From NCBI GenBank assembly GCA_030447415.1, contig JAUJOZ010000003.1, positions 62,001-126,000 of the forward strand: 64,000 bases of DNA, given 5' to 3'. The stretch is from Thermomicrobiales bacterium (lineage in GTDB: Bacteria > Chloroflexota > Chloroflexia > Thermomicrobiales > UBA6265). The notes beneath the pieces were generated by a model. The model did no database searches. It worked only from the letters and a program-made list of their open reading frames with translations, and was not told where the DNA came from. The position numbers were made by a program, and so were the translations under genes. This document shows, one piece after another, positions 27,419 to 36,066 of this stretch (positions within the stretch are counted from its first letter, which is position 1; every line of letters starts with the position of its first letter).

Positions 27419-28657
27419 TTACGGCACCGACAGCATCCGGTCGAGCGCCACCAGCGCGTCGCGCGCCGTGTCGGGGTCGACCGCGATGCGGTTCACGACC
27501 TCACCCGCGGCCAGGCGCTCCATCGCCCAGAGCACGTAGGCGGGGTGGACCCGGTACATCGTCGAACAAGGGCAGATCACCGGGTCGAGGCAGAACACCT
27601 GCTTGTCAGGCAGCTCGGCGTCGAGCCGCTTCACCAGGTTGATCTCCGTCCCGACCGCCCAAATCGTGCCGGCCGGGGCATCGCGAATCGTGTCGATGAT
27701 GTACTCGGTGGAGCCGTCGCAGTCGGCCGCCTGCACGACCTCCAGCCGACACTCCGGGTGGATGATGACGTTGACCCCCGGGTGCTCAGCGCGCGCCTTG
27801 GCAATCTGCTCGACGCTGAAGCGGGCGTGGACGGAGCAGAAGCCCTTCCACAGGATGACCGTCGCCTCGCGAAGCTGCTCCGGCGTGTTGCCGCCGAGCG
27901 GCCGGAACGGGTCCCAAACGACCATCTTGGCGAGCGGAATGCCCTTCTTGACCCCCGTGTTGCGGCCGAGGTGCTCGTCGGGGAAAAAGAACAGCTTCTC
28001 GCCGCGCTCGAACGCCCAGTCGAAGACGCGCTCGGCGTTGGACGACGTGCAGACGATGCCGCCGTTGCGGCCGCAGAAGGCCTTGAGCGCCGCGGCCGAG
28101 TTCATATAAGTGATCGGCACGACGCCGGTGACGCCGAGGTCGGCGAGGGCCTGCCAGGCGGCTTCGACATCGTCGGCCTTGGCCATGTCGGCCATCGAGC
28201 AGCCGGCCTCCAGGTTGGGCAGGATGACCTGCTGGTGCGGGGCTGAGAGGATGTCCGCGCTCTCGGCCATGAAGTGGACGCCGCAGAAGAGGATCAGCTC
28301 CGCCTCCGTGCGGCCGGCCGCGAGCTGGGACAACTTGAACGAGTCGCCGCGGAAATCAGCGAACTGGATCACCTCGTCGCGCTGGTAGTGGTGGCCGAGG
28401 ATGACCAGACGCTCGCCGAGCCGGTGCCTGAGCGTCCAGATCTTCTCGTCGCGCTCGGCGGCTGGCATGCGGAAGTACGCGCGGGGGATCCGCTCTTGCT
28501 GCAGCGGCCCAACGCCGTAGCGGCGGAGCAGGTCGTAGGCACCGACCCCTTCCTCCGGGACGCAGGCGGCGGGCTCGAGTTGTGGGCTAAGGAGCCAGGG
28601 TCTGCGGGACGCGGGCGCGACCTCAGCCGCGGGGGCCTCGGCGACGTTGACGACCAT
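27419..28657 (-). CDS. nadA: Quinolinate synthase
   Basis: A 412-residue quinolinate synthase that condenses iminoaspartate with dihydroxyacetone phosphate in de novo NAD synthesis and carries an oxygen-labile [4Fe-4S] cluster. ILGHHYQRDEVIQFADFRGD, LILFCGVHFMAESADIL, ILPNLEAGCSMADM, VCTSSNAERVFDWAFERG, FFPDEHLGRNTG, VIIHPECRLEVV and CPCSTMYRVHPAYVLWAMER are family blocks; the Cys in CGVHF, ECRLEV and CPCSTM are the candidate cluster ligands. ATG 28657 gives the usual long N-terminal form. No nadB or nadC is adjacent. A sigma-70-like promoter with a dyad lies at 28776-28811. Confidence 0.95.
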   Translation of the reverse strand: MVVNVAEAPAAEVAPASRRPWLLSPQLEPAACVPEEGVGAYDLLRRYGVGPLQQERIPRAYFRMPAAERDEKIWTLRHRLGERLVILGHHYQRDEVIQFADFRGDSFKLSQLAAGRTEAELILFCGVHFMAESADILSAPHQQVILPNLEAGCSMADMAKADDVEAAWQALADLGVTGVVPITYMNSAAALKAFCGRNGGIVCTSSNAERVFDWAFERGEKLFFFPDEHLGRNTGVKKGIPLAKMVVWDPFRPLGGNTPEQLREATVILWKGFCSVHARFSVEQIAKARAEHPGVNVIIHPECRLEVVQAADCDGSTEYIIDTIRDAPAGTIWAVGTEINLVKRLDAELPDKQVFCLDPVICPCSTMYRVHPAYVLWAMERLAAGEVVNRIAVDPDTARDALVALDRMLSVP

Positions 28658-28775
28658 CGAAGTGGAACCTTTCCCGGCGGGCGCCATCGGCGCGACCAGC
28701 GGTGAACGTGCGGGGGTGGGGCGAACGATGATCGGCAACGATGATGAGCGAGGTCGGCCCACCGGTGCTGAAGGA

Positions 28776-28811
28776 ATCCTAGTCCTCACCCTAGTAATTG
28801 TCAAGGTGACA
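28776..28811 (-). promoter_or_regulatory. nadA promoter with overlapping dyad operator
   Basis: On the minus strand there is TTGACA (28799-28804), 17 bp, then TAGGAT (28776-28781), a near-consensus sigma-70 promoter directed at nadA about 115 bp away. The -35 box is half of an inverted repeat TGTCA-N3-TGACA (28799-28811), so a repressor dimer bound there would block polymerase. NAD-responsive repressors (NiaR, NrtR) control nadA in many bacteria. Which one acts here cannot be told from the site. Confidence 0.6.
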
Positions 28812-28889
28812 CTAAGTACCGCCAGGTGACCTGGCCAAGGATGCTTCCTACCCGTCGACGCCTTACGGGCGGAGCGCCCCCTCATCGCA

Positions 28890-28917
28890 GACCCGAGGCG
28901 GGATCCCGCCTCGGGTC
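28890..28917. terminator. Perfect 28-bp palindrome downstream of the kinase gene
   Basis: GACCCGAGGCGGGA and its exact complement form a 14-bp dyad (effective loop 4 nt), followed on the plus strand by TTT. It lies between the kinase stop (29067) and the nadA promoter, so it probably ends kinase transcription. No U-tract follows in that direction. Confidence 0.55.
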
Positions 28918-29066
28918 TTTACCTGGCACCTCGGTCCCGATCCGACCGCGCGACACACCGCGAATCACCGAGGCGCTGCCCGGACCCCGCGGCATCCCGC
29001 GTTGTGACCTCCCGCGGGACCGGAGCCGGGCCGGGGATGAGGTCCGTACCCTAGCTCCTCCGAGCG

Positions 29067-30623
29067 TCACTCCAACCCGAGCAACCGCCGCACCCAGTCA
29101 AGCGCGTTCTCGTCCTCGACGGGCTGGATGCCTCCCTGCCAGACGTAGCCGCTCACCGCCCCGTCGTCCCCCTCATAGCGCACCGGCCACCAGGATTGGC
29201 CGTCGGCGACCTGCGGTCGGCCGGTGATCGCCAAGTGTTCTTCGGCCTCAACCTGCGTGATGAGTCCCGCCTCCATACCAGCGCCGTCCCGCACGTTGAG
29301 CCGTGCCTCCGTCACCTCGGCCGTCACGCCGGGTTGCAGCACCGTGCCCCGGTCGAGATTGATGACACCGGGCACTCGCTCCTGGGTAACCAGCAGGAGG
29401 AGCGCCAGCATCACGTTGCCGACGAAGAGGGCCGCGGTCAGCCGCCAGAGCGCGCGCCGCGCTCCGAGCGACCGCCGCGCCGCTCGGCCACCCGCGCTGT
29501 AGAGGGCCACCAGGCCGGGCGGGATCTCGAACCAAGCGGGTCGTGGCACCGCCTCCGGGCGGGGTGCCGCCTGGGGGACCGGTGCAGGTTGCGGCGCGGG
29601 CACGAACGCCTGCCGGTTTGGGACCGGTGAGGGGGGTGGGGTCAGCGCCCGCGCTGGGGTTGGTGTCGGGGTCGGGACGTCCAGCAACGCGACCGGGTTG
29701 GTCGTGCCCAAACCGCCGACCTGCTCGCCGGAGACGCCGGCCCGGAAGACCCGGGCGAAGGTGTCGACGCCGCCGTAGCGCGAGCCCGGCTCCTTGGCCA
29801 GCGCCCACAGCACCACGTCGTCGATCCAGCGCGGCAGGTTGAGGTCCGGTCTCACCTTGGAGGGTGGGTCCGGCGCCCGCTCCAGGTGGGCGCGAATCAC
29901 GTCGTTCTTGATCGAGCCCGGTGCCCCTACCTGGAACGGTGGGCGGCCGGTCAGCAGCTCGTAGACCACGCAGCCTAGGGCGTAAACGTCGGTGGCGACC
30001 TCGACCGGCTCGCCGCTCGCCTGCTCGGGCGCAAGGTAGGCGGCGGTGCCGAAGGTGGCGCCGTTGATCACCTCCTGGACCGCCCCTGTATGCTGAGCCA
30101 GTCCGAAGTCGATCAGCTTAACGGTGCCCTCCGGCGTCACCAGCAAGTTCTGCGGCTTGACGTCGAGGTGGACCAACCCCCCAGCGTGAAGATGGCCGAG
30201 CGCCGCCGCGATCTGGTCGAGGATGTCGGCCGTTTCCGCCGGCGAAAACGCGCCGCGCTCAGCGAGCAGCTCCTTCAAGGTGCGGCCGCGGACGTACTCC
30301 AGGACGACCCAGGGCGCCTCACCCTCGTCGTTCAGGTCAAAGACCCGAACGACGTTCGGGTGCGCCATGAAGGCCATCAGCCGGGCCTCGCGCCGGAAGC
30401 GGGCGCGCGTCTCCGGGTGGTGTCGATACTCCAGGCGCAGCGTCTTGGGGGCAACGTCCCGGCGGGTGCGCAGGTGGCGGCCGCGATAAACCAGTGCCAT
30501 GCCCCCAACGCCGAGGGGCGCGTCGAGATCGACCTCATACCGGCCGGCGACGACCGTCCGGGGGTCCCTGGGGGTGGCAGCCGGCGGCGCCGGCGGGTCG
30601 AGCTCGTTCGCGACGGTGCCCAT
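29067..30623 (-). CDS. Membrane Ser/Thr protein kinase with SH3-like sensor tail
   Basis: A 518-residue Hanks-type kinase. The Gly-rich loop LGVGGMALVYRG, the Lys in VAPKTLR, the catalytic loop HLDVKPQNLLV (HLD instead of HRD), the DFG in LIDFGLAQHTG, and TAAYLAPEQASGEPV in the activation segment are all visible within residues 25-290. A Pro/Thr-rich linker, one membrane helix (LTAALFVGNVMLALLLLVTQ, about residue 408) and an external SH3b-like domain (EARLNVRDGAG, GYVWQGGIQPV) follow. It is the usual PknB layout, with an SH3b domain in place of PASTA repeats. It would sense a wall or extracellular signal and phosphorylate cytoplasmic targets. HLD suggests activity independent of activation-loop phosphorylation. 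Confidence 0.9.
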   Translation of the reverse strand: MGTVANELDPPAPPAATPRDPRTVVAGRYEVDLDAPLGVGGMALVYRGRHLRTRRDVAPKTLRLEYRHHPETRARFRREARLMAFMAHPNVVRVFDLNDEGEAPWVVLEYVRGRTLKELLAERGAFSPAETADILDQIAAALGHLHAGGLVHLDVKPQNLLVTPEGTVKLIDFGLAQHTGAVQEVINGATFGTAAYLAPEQASGEPVEVATDVYALGCVVYELLTGRPPFQVGAPGSIKNDVIRAHLERAPDPPSKVRPDLNLPRWIDDVVLWALAKEPGSRYGGVDTFARVFRAGVSGEQVGGLGTTNPVALLDVPTPTPTPARALTPPPSPVPNRQAFVPAPQPAPVPQAAPRPEAVPRPAWFEIPPGLVALYSAGGRAARRSLGARRALWRLTAALFVGNVMLALLLLVTQERVPGVINLDRGTVLQPGVTAEVTEARLNVRDGAGMEAGLITQVEAEEHLAITGRPQVADGQSWWPVRYEGDDGAVSGYVWQGGIQPVEDENALDWVRRLLGLE

Positions 30624-30849
30624 TCGGGGGTCCCACCAGCGTACGTCGAACGCGGGGACCGAGCCGATCCGTCCTTACTGTACCAAACAGGCCGACGGCC
30701 CTGCGGCTTGGCACCGCGGCGGCAGACGGAAGGGACGACTGTGCGGGCACAACGCGCCGGCCCCTGACTGCATCCCCGGCGCCAAGGTTCGAACCGCGGC
30801 GCGCCACCCTTGGTGCTGTGCCGCCTTGCGGACTCCCCGTCTTAGATCC

Positions 30850-31149
30850 TCAGGCGTCCAACGGCGCGAAGACCCCGACGCCGGTGAAGGCCACCTGGCG
30901 GGCGCCCCCAGCGGTGGCGCCCGCCGGCTCGACCTCGATGTCGCCGCGCGTACCGTCCTCGGTTTCCAGGACGTACCTCCCGGGCTCGATCAGCGCGTCC
31001 TCATCCTCAAGCGTCATCTCCCCGCCCCAACCAGCGACAGCCGCGCCCGGGTCGGCCTCGCGGTGGATGTGGTAGGCGACGGCGCTCAACTCATTGTCGT
31101 CGGCATCGTAGAGCGTCCCGTGTCCCGTCAACTCCGCCGGCTGTGCCAC
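30850..31149 (-). CDS. Small acidic hypothetical protein
   Basis: A 99-residue acidic protein that I do not recognise. It has no signal peptide or membrane segment. The sequence predicts short beta strands (GHGTLYDADDNELSAVAYHI, GRYVLETEDGTRGDIEV, QVAFTGVGVF), suggesting a compact beta fold. ATG 31149 is preceded by GGAGGAGACC in the message sense, a good ribosome site that supports reality. It lies between the kinase and the degenerate-kinase gene, all on the minus strand. Confidence 0.6.
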   Translation of the reverse strand: MAQPAELTGHGTLYDADDNELSAVAYHIHREADPGAAVAGWGGEMTLEDEDALIEPGRYVLETEDGTRGDIEVEPAGATAGGARQVAFTGVGVFAPLDA

Positions 31150-31348
31150 CTTCGGTCTCCTCCACGTCCCCAGGGCGCGCCGGGTCGGACCGGCGGTCGC
31201 GCAAGGTCCATACCGAGGCAGGGACGGCGGCGCTTGGGCGAGAGGTGGACGCTATGCTCCGTCCACGTCAGTGGTCGGCCCCCATGACGCCGTGACGGCG
31301 ATGGGTGCCGCAGTCAGCCACCAACTCGCGCAGAACTGGACGGCACCG

Positions 31349-33907
31349 TCACTGTCGCCGCGCCAACGGGGCCCACCCCCGCCGCGCCGCGACGGCCCAC
31401 TCCACCCGCGCCCGTTGGGCATGGGTGAGCTGGGCGAGCGCGCCATACGGATCAGGTTCGGCGGCCGCGGCGATCGCTTTATCGTCGTCGGTGGCGAGCG
31501 CATCCCGTAACCGGGCGAGGTGGGCCGCGCGAAGGACGTCGCCCTCCAGTTGCGCAAAGTCGAAACCCAGCTCCCGCCCCAGGTCGGCGACATCCCGACC
31601 ATCGCCCTCGCTGGCGCTCGCGGCGCGCGCCGCCGGCAGCAGGCGCGCCAGGCGGGCGTAGTCGGGAGGAATGGCGGTGGCCGCCTGCCGGATCGCGTCG
31701 GCAAGCGTCACCCGGTCGACGACGCCGCGCACCGCCGCCCAATCGAGCGCTTCCGGCAAGGTCGCCCCCGCCGCCTCGACACGCTCCAGTGCCTCCACAA
31801 TCGCCGTATCCGGGCCTTCCCGCAGCGCCGTCGCGAGGCGCTCGACCGCCGCGTCACGCGCCGTCAGGCGCTCCATCCGGTTGCGCTCCACCCGACTCAA
31901 CCGCGCCTCGGCCCCCGGCGGTGTCTGCGCCATCACCGCCCGCAGCGCCGCCACGTCACGCCGCCGCAGGGCTGCCCGCGCCGCGTCGAGCCATCCCGTG
32001 CGGACCCGGGCCAGGTCGACTCGGGCGCGCTGGGGCGGCGGCAGCGCGCCGTCGAACAGGTCGGCATCGTAGGCGGCCAGAATCGCGGCATCGTCGTCGG
32101 CCGCAAGTGCCCGCTCCAGGTGCGGCCAGGCCAGCGCCCGCACCACGCAGCGCATGACGTCCGGCTCCAACCGGCCGAGGTCCGCGAGCCGGCCGGATAT
32201 GGCAAGTGTCGCCAACGCCTGGCGGTCATCGGCCGCGACCGCGGCCTGCAGCTCCCGCCGCGTCTTGTCCCGCTCGAGCGCCGCCCGGGCCGCGCGCCGG
32301 GCCGAGGGTTCGACCGCCACCCCGGCCGCCTCCGCTTCGCGCACCGCCGCCACCGTCGCCGCGTCGTCGCCACGCTCCACCGCCCTCGCGACCGCCGCTC
32401 CGAGGCGTCGAGCGAGGACTGCGCTCGCCCGGATCGCCAGCGACGAGGCGATCGGATCGCCGCGCAGTGCCGGCCAGAGCCGGGCTACAGTCTCCGCGTC
32501 CCCAGCGTCGAGCGCCGCCCGCAGCCGGTCGACCATCTCGGCCTTCCGGCGCGCGGCATCGACGACCGGGCGCAGCGGCGCCGCGGGTCCAAAGTCCTCG
32601 AAGCCGCCCCGCTCCCACAACCGCAGCAGTGCGGAGGAATCACCTCCCTCCGCTATCTGCCGCGCCTCGCGCAGCAGTCGTCGCCGGGTGATCTCGGCCA
32701 TCCGCGGTCCAAGCTCCCGCGCCGCGTCCGCATCGTCGGCGAGACCGCTCTCCTGCCAGAACCGCTCAGCCCCTTCCTCGTCACCCGCCAAGAGCAGGCT
32801 ATTGAGGCGCGTCATGCGACGCTGGCGCTCCAGCACTTCCGGTGATACCCCCGCCGGGACGGGCATCGCGGCGGTCGGCCGGCTGGCCGCCGGCGCCCCC
32901 GCAGGGGCACCGGACACCCCGATGCGCGCATCGGGGGCAGACCGCGCCGGGGCAGGCGGTCGGCGCGGGCGGCCGACGACCTCTCCCAGGGCCGGCACGT
33001 CCTCAACAGGTCCAAGGCAGGCCCACCGCAACGCCCCGAGGAGGTGCTTCAGATCCGGTTCGTCCAGGGCGCGCAGCGCGGCAAAGAGCGGCGAGCCGTC
33101 CGGGTTTTGGAGGTCGCCGGCCGAGAAGAGGAGCGCGCCGCTCAGCCGCCCCGGTGGGTCACCGTGCCCCTCGCGCAGGTCAGGACGGCGGGCCAGGAAC
33201 GCGAGCGAGGCGTAGATGACGAGAGCCGGGAAGGCGTCGCGTCGGGCGGGGTCGCCGGGGACACCACCGGTGGGATGATCGTAACCCGGCACGCGCGTGG
33301 CGACGGGCGGCGGAGAACCGGGCCAGGTGCTCGCGTCGTAGTCAATAACGGCGATGCCGCCGCCCGGCCGGACCAGGACGTTGTCGGCGGCGAGTTCGCC
33401 GTGAGCGAAGCGGGCGGCGGCGAGGGTCTCCGTCGCGGCCAGCCAGCTCCCCCCGAGCGCCGCCAGGGAAGAACGGTCATCAGCCCGACAAGCGCGGTCG
33501 GCGGCCGCCAACAGGGTCGGCCCCATGATCCACTCCATGGCAATCACGGGGTGGGTGGTGGAGCGAAGGTCCGGGGCCGGCAACGCCAGCCCGTCCGGCA
33601 GGTAGGCGATTCCGCCGACGAGGGGGCCGCCCGGAGTGTCGCGCAATACGGCCACCGTCGAGTCGGTCGCCAGCGCGCGGTAGCGCTCGGCCAGCCCCGG
33701 GTCTGGTCGGTCGGCCAAGGGACAGCGCAGGGCCAGGACGCGCCCGGACGGCTGCCGGAGCTGGTAGACGGCCGCGGTGGCACCGACAATGCGCCACGGC
33801 TGGTTGCCACCCGCCATGGCGATCGCGCCCCCACCCAGGCGGTTGACCGCGGGCACCCCGCGGTTGGGATGGAGCATCGCATCGTCGAGCGCGGTGAGGG
33901 TCGGCAT
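31349..33907 (-). CDS. Degenerate protein-kinase-fold protein with long helical repeats
   Basis: An 852-residue protein. Residues about 1-280 resemble a protein kinase fold: a Lys-poor N-lobe, EWIMGPTLLAAADRACRA, then HGELAADNVLV (about residue 168, in place of HRDxxxxN) and VIDYDASTWPG (DYD for DFG). The catalytic Asp is replaced by Glu, so activity is doubtful. From about residue 350 to the end it is a chain of helical units with a recurring pattern such as LERALAADDDAAILAAYDAD and RALRRRDVAALRAV-like segments, likely an alpha-solenoid scaffold. ATG 33907 is the start; a much longer frame upstream runs antisense to the next gene and was rejected. It diverges from two membrane genes at 34082-37233. 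Confidence 0.75.
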   Translation of the reverse strand: MPTLTALDDAMLHPNRGVPAVNRLGGGAIAMAGGNQPWRIVGATAAVYQLRQPSGRVLALRCPLADRPDPGLAERYRALATDSTVAVLRDTPGGPLVGGIAYLPDGLALPAPDLRSTTHPVIAMEWIMGPTLLAAADRACRADDRSSLAALGGSWLAATETLAAARFAHGELAADNVLVRPGGGIAVIDYDASTWPGSPPPVATRVPGYDHPTGGVPGDPARRDAFPALVIYASLAFLARRPDLREGHGDPPGRLSGALLFSAGDLQNPDGSPLFAALRALDEPDLKHLLGALRWACLGPVEDVPALGEVVGRPRRPPAPARSAPDARIGVSGAPAGAPAASRPTAAMPVPAGVSPEVLERQRRMTRLNSLLLAGDEEGAERFWQESGLADDADAARELGPRMAEITRRRLLREARQIAEGGDSSALLRLWERGGFEDFGPAAPLRPVVDAARRKAEMVDRLRAALDAGDAETVARLWPALRGDPIASSLAIRASAVLARRLGAAVARAVERGDDAATVAAVREAEAAGVAVEPSARRAARAALERDKTRRELQAAVAADDRQALATLAISGRLADLGRLEPDVMRCVVRALAWPHLERALAADDDAAILAAYDADLFDGALPPPQRARVDLARVRTGWLDAARAALRRRDVAALRAVMAQTPPGAEARLSRVERNRMERLTARDAAVERLATALREGPDTAIVEALERVEAAGATLPEALDWAAVRGVVDRVTLADAIRQAATAIPPDYARLARLLPAARAASASEGDGRDVADLGRELGFDFAQLEGDVLRAAHLARLRDALATDDDKAIAAAAEPDPYGALAQLTHAQRARVEWAVAARRGWAPLARRQ

Positions 33908-34081
33908 GGCGCAAAGGTCCCGGTTCTCGCGCTGACCGGTTCGAGCGGCTACCGATCTGGCGACGGCGGGTGGTAGAGTGGCCCCAGACACCGACGGCTG
34001 GGCGCTCCATTGTAGTCGGAGACCAGGGCGCGAAGACCACGAACGTGGTCCCCCACCAGGTCGGAAAGTCAGAGGACAACG

Positions 34082-36013
34082 GTGCAACGACCTCGGCCAT
34101 TGCCGCGCCCGGCGGACGACTCGCGGGCCCGCGACGGACAAGCCGGCCGGATCGACCAGGCAAACCAAACCCCAGGAACCGGCGCCCTCTGGAGTGACCA
34201 GCCGACCCGCGCGGGCGTCGATTCGTTCGGGCTCGGCCCCGAGCCCGAGCCGGTGCGCGGGCCCGGCGACACCCGCCCGCTGCCTCCGCTTCCCGACGGC
34301 CCAGGTCGTCGGCTTAGACCGTCGGGAACCCCCGAAGTGCGAGACGGACGCTCCACCCAACCGCCGGCCGGCCGGCTGGAGCTGGCGGAGGAGCTGGCCG
34401 GCATGGCGGCCTCGCTCGGCGAGGTCGATCCTCGCTCCGCCGAGCGCCTGGAGGATCTGGCCCGCTCCATCGGCACCGAGGATGGGCGGCAGCGGTGGGC
34501 TGATGTCGACCTCCGCCGCGCCTTCAACACCGAGCGACTCGCCCGCGCCTTCGCGGTGCGTCGCGAGGGTGGCTACGCCCCCGCCAGCATCGACGTGGCC
34601 GCCCGGGTCCGCGACATCCTCATCCTGCTCCCGATCTTTCTCACCTGGTTCTCCCTGTCGGAGGCCTCCAAGGCCTACCAGCGCCTGATCGAGAGAGATC
34701 CAGATCAGGTCCGCTCGCCGTTCCTGCTGCTCTGGGAGCGCGGCTTCGGCGGCGAGGCGAGCGCCTTTGCTCCCACCTTCTCCTTCGTCGCGATCGTCGA
34801 TGCCGCCATCATCGGCCTCATCATCGCCCTCACGTTCTACGTCCAGGGCCGACGCGAGGCACGTGAGGACAAGATCGCGCTCCGCGCCGAAGGCTTTCAG
34901 AGCGACCTCGACAACGTCCTGGCAGAGGCGACCGTCGCCCTGGCCAACGACCGCAGCAACCGCCCGGCCCTCCTCGCGCACGCGGTGGAGCAGCTCGCCG
35001 AGCGATTCGACCACAGCAGCCAGGAACTGCTGACCCGGCTCCGCGTCGAGCACGACCGGCTGGAGCAGATCGCCGGCCGGCGCGAGCGCGAGTTCGCGGA
35101 CTTCGGCGTCTTCGCCAGTGGCATGCGTGCCGGCGCCGAGGAGACGCACCGCCTCCTGATCGACCTGCGGCAAGTGTCGACCAACCTGCAGACGGCGCTG
35201 GAGGACTTGACGTCCGAGGTTGGTGTCTCCGCCGACCAGCAGCGCACGCTCCTGTCCGCGGTCCAGGGTCTGGAGCGGCTGACCGCTTCGGGCATCCAGA
35301 GCGACCAGGCCGTCACGCGTCAGCTCACCTCCGCCGCCAACACCCTGGCCGACGCGGCCGACCGGTCGCTGGCCGGGGCGGAGGCGGCGGCGCAGGCGGG
35401 GCGCGTGGCGACCGAGGCGGTGCGTGGCATCGCGGAGCTGGCCTCCGACCTGGCGGCCAGCCAGTCGCGGGTCGAGGCCGCCGTCGCGTCCGAGGCCGAG
35501 GCCAACAGCCGTCTCGCCGACGCCCTGCGCGCGGGCACCGGCGGCGTCACGGCGAGCACTAGGTCGCTTCAGGAGATCGCCGGCGGGCTGGCCGATCTGC
35601 GCGAGGAGTTCGCGCGCCTCGCCGCTCAGAGTGCCGACCAAGCGGGCGCGCTCAACGCCCTGCTCGCCGAGCACGGCACGGTTGCCATGGGGCTTTCCCA
35701 GGTCGCGCGTGACCTGAGCGCGGTCGGCATCGCTACCGCCCAGCGCCAGCGCGAGGTCAACGAGGACGTGACCACCCTTCTCAACCGACTCGACGCGCTA
35801 ACGAACCTGCTGGCGCGCGCCACGGCGAGTGCCCCGACCACGGAGTCGTTGCAACAAGCGTTCACCAACGCGCTTCGCTCCGAGCTGGGCGCGCAGGCCG
35901 ACATCCTCGCCGACGTCCTCGATGCCCGCGCCGGCGGCGCGGTCGGCACGGGTGCCACGGCACGTCGCGATCGCGGACTCTGGCCGCGCAGCGACCGCCG
36001 CCCCGGGACCTAG
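34082..36013 (+). CDS. Membrane protein with two helices and long coiled coil (MotA/ZorA-like layout)
   Basis: A 643-residue protein that I cannot assign to a named family. Residues 1-90 are low-complexity Pro/Arg. Two membrane segments follow, about 178-197 (ILILLPIFLTWFSLSEA) and 232-255 (FSFVAIVDAAIIGLIIALTF), separated by a 35-residue loop. From about 260 to 610 the chain is a long Ala/Glu/Leu-rich coiled coil with TSEVGVSADQQRTLLSAVQG- and LADAADRSLAGAEAAAQAG-like heptads. The topology of paired helices plus a long cytoplasmic tail recalls ZorA/MotA-like motor stators, but it has two spans, not three or four. GTG 34082 is preceded by GAGG. It is 53 bp before the MotB-like gene and divergent from the degenerate kinase. 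Confidence 0.75.
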   Translation: MQRPRPLPRPADDSRARDGQAGRIDQANQTPGTGALWSDQPTRAGVDSFGLGPEPEPVRGPGDTRPLPPLPDGPGRRLRPSGTPEVRDGRSTQPPAGRLELAEELAGMAASLGEVDPRSAERLEDLARSIGTEDGRQRWADVDLRRAFNTERLARAFAVRREGGYAPASIDVAARVRDILILLPIFLTWFSLSEASKAYQRLIERDPDQVRSPFLLLWERGFGGEASAFAPTFSFVAIVDAAIIGLIIALTFYVQGRREAREDKIALRAEGFQSDLDNVLAEATVALANDRSNRPALLAHAVEQLAERFDHSSQELLTRLRVEHDRLEQIAGRREREFADFGVFASGMRAGAEETHRLLIDLRQVSTNLQTALEDLTSEVGVSADQQRTLLSAVQGLERLTASGIQSDQAVTRQLTSAANTLADAADRSLAGAEAAAQAGRVATEAVRGIAELASDLAASQSRVEAAVASEAEANSRLADALRAGTGGVTASTRSLQEIAGGLADLREEFARLAAQSADQAGALNALLAEHGTVAMGLSQVARDLSAVGIATAQRQREVNEDVTTLLNRLDALTNLLARATASAPTTESLQQAFTNALRSELGAQADILADVLDARAGGAVGTGATARRDRGLWPRSDRRPGT

Positions 36014-36066
36014 GCACGACTCGGCACTTGGGGCTCGCGCCCTCACAGGCTGAATAGGAGTTGGCG

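Noticed and set aside
30755-30805. GGTTCGAACC followed by GCGCGCCA as a tRNA T-arm and 3' end
   Set aside because: No matching acceptor, D-arm or anticodon arm fits upstream at tRNA distances.
31349-35674. A 1441-codon open frame on the minus strand
   Set aside because: Its upper 590 codons are antisense to the membrane-protein gene at 34082-36013 and have shadow composition. The true protein starts at ATG 33907.
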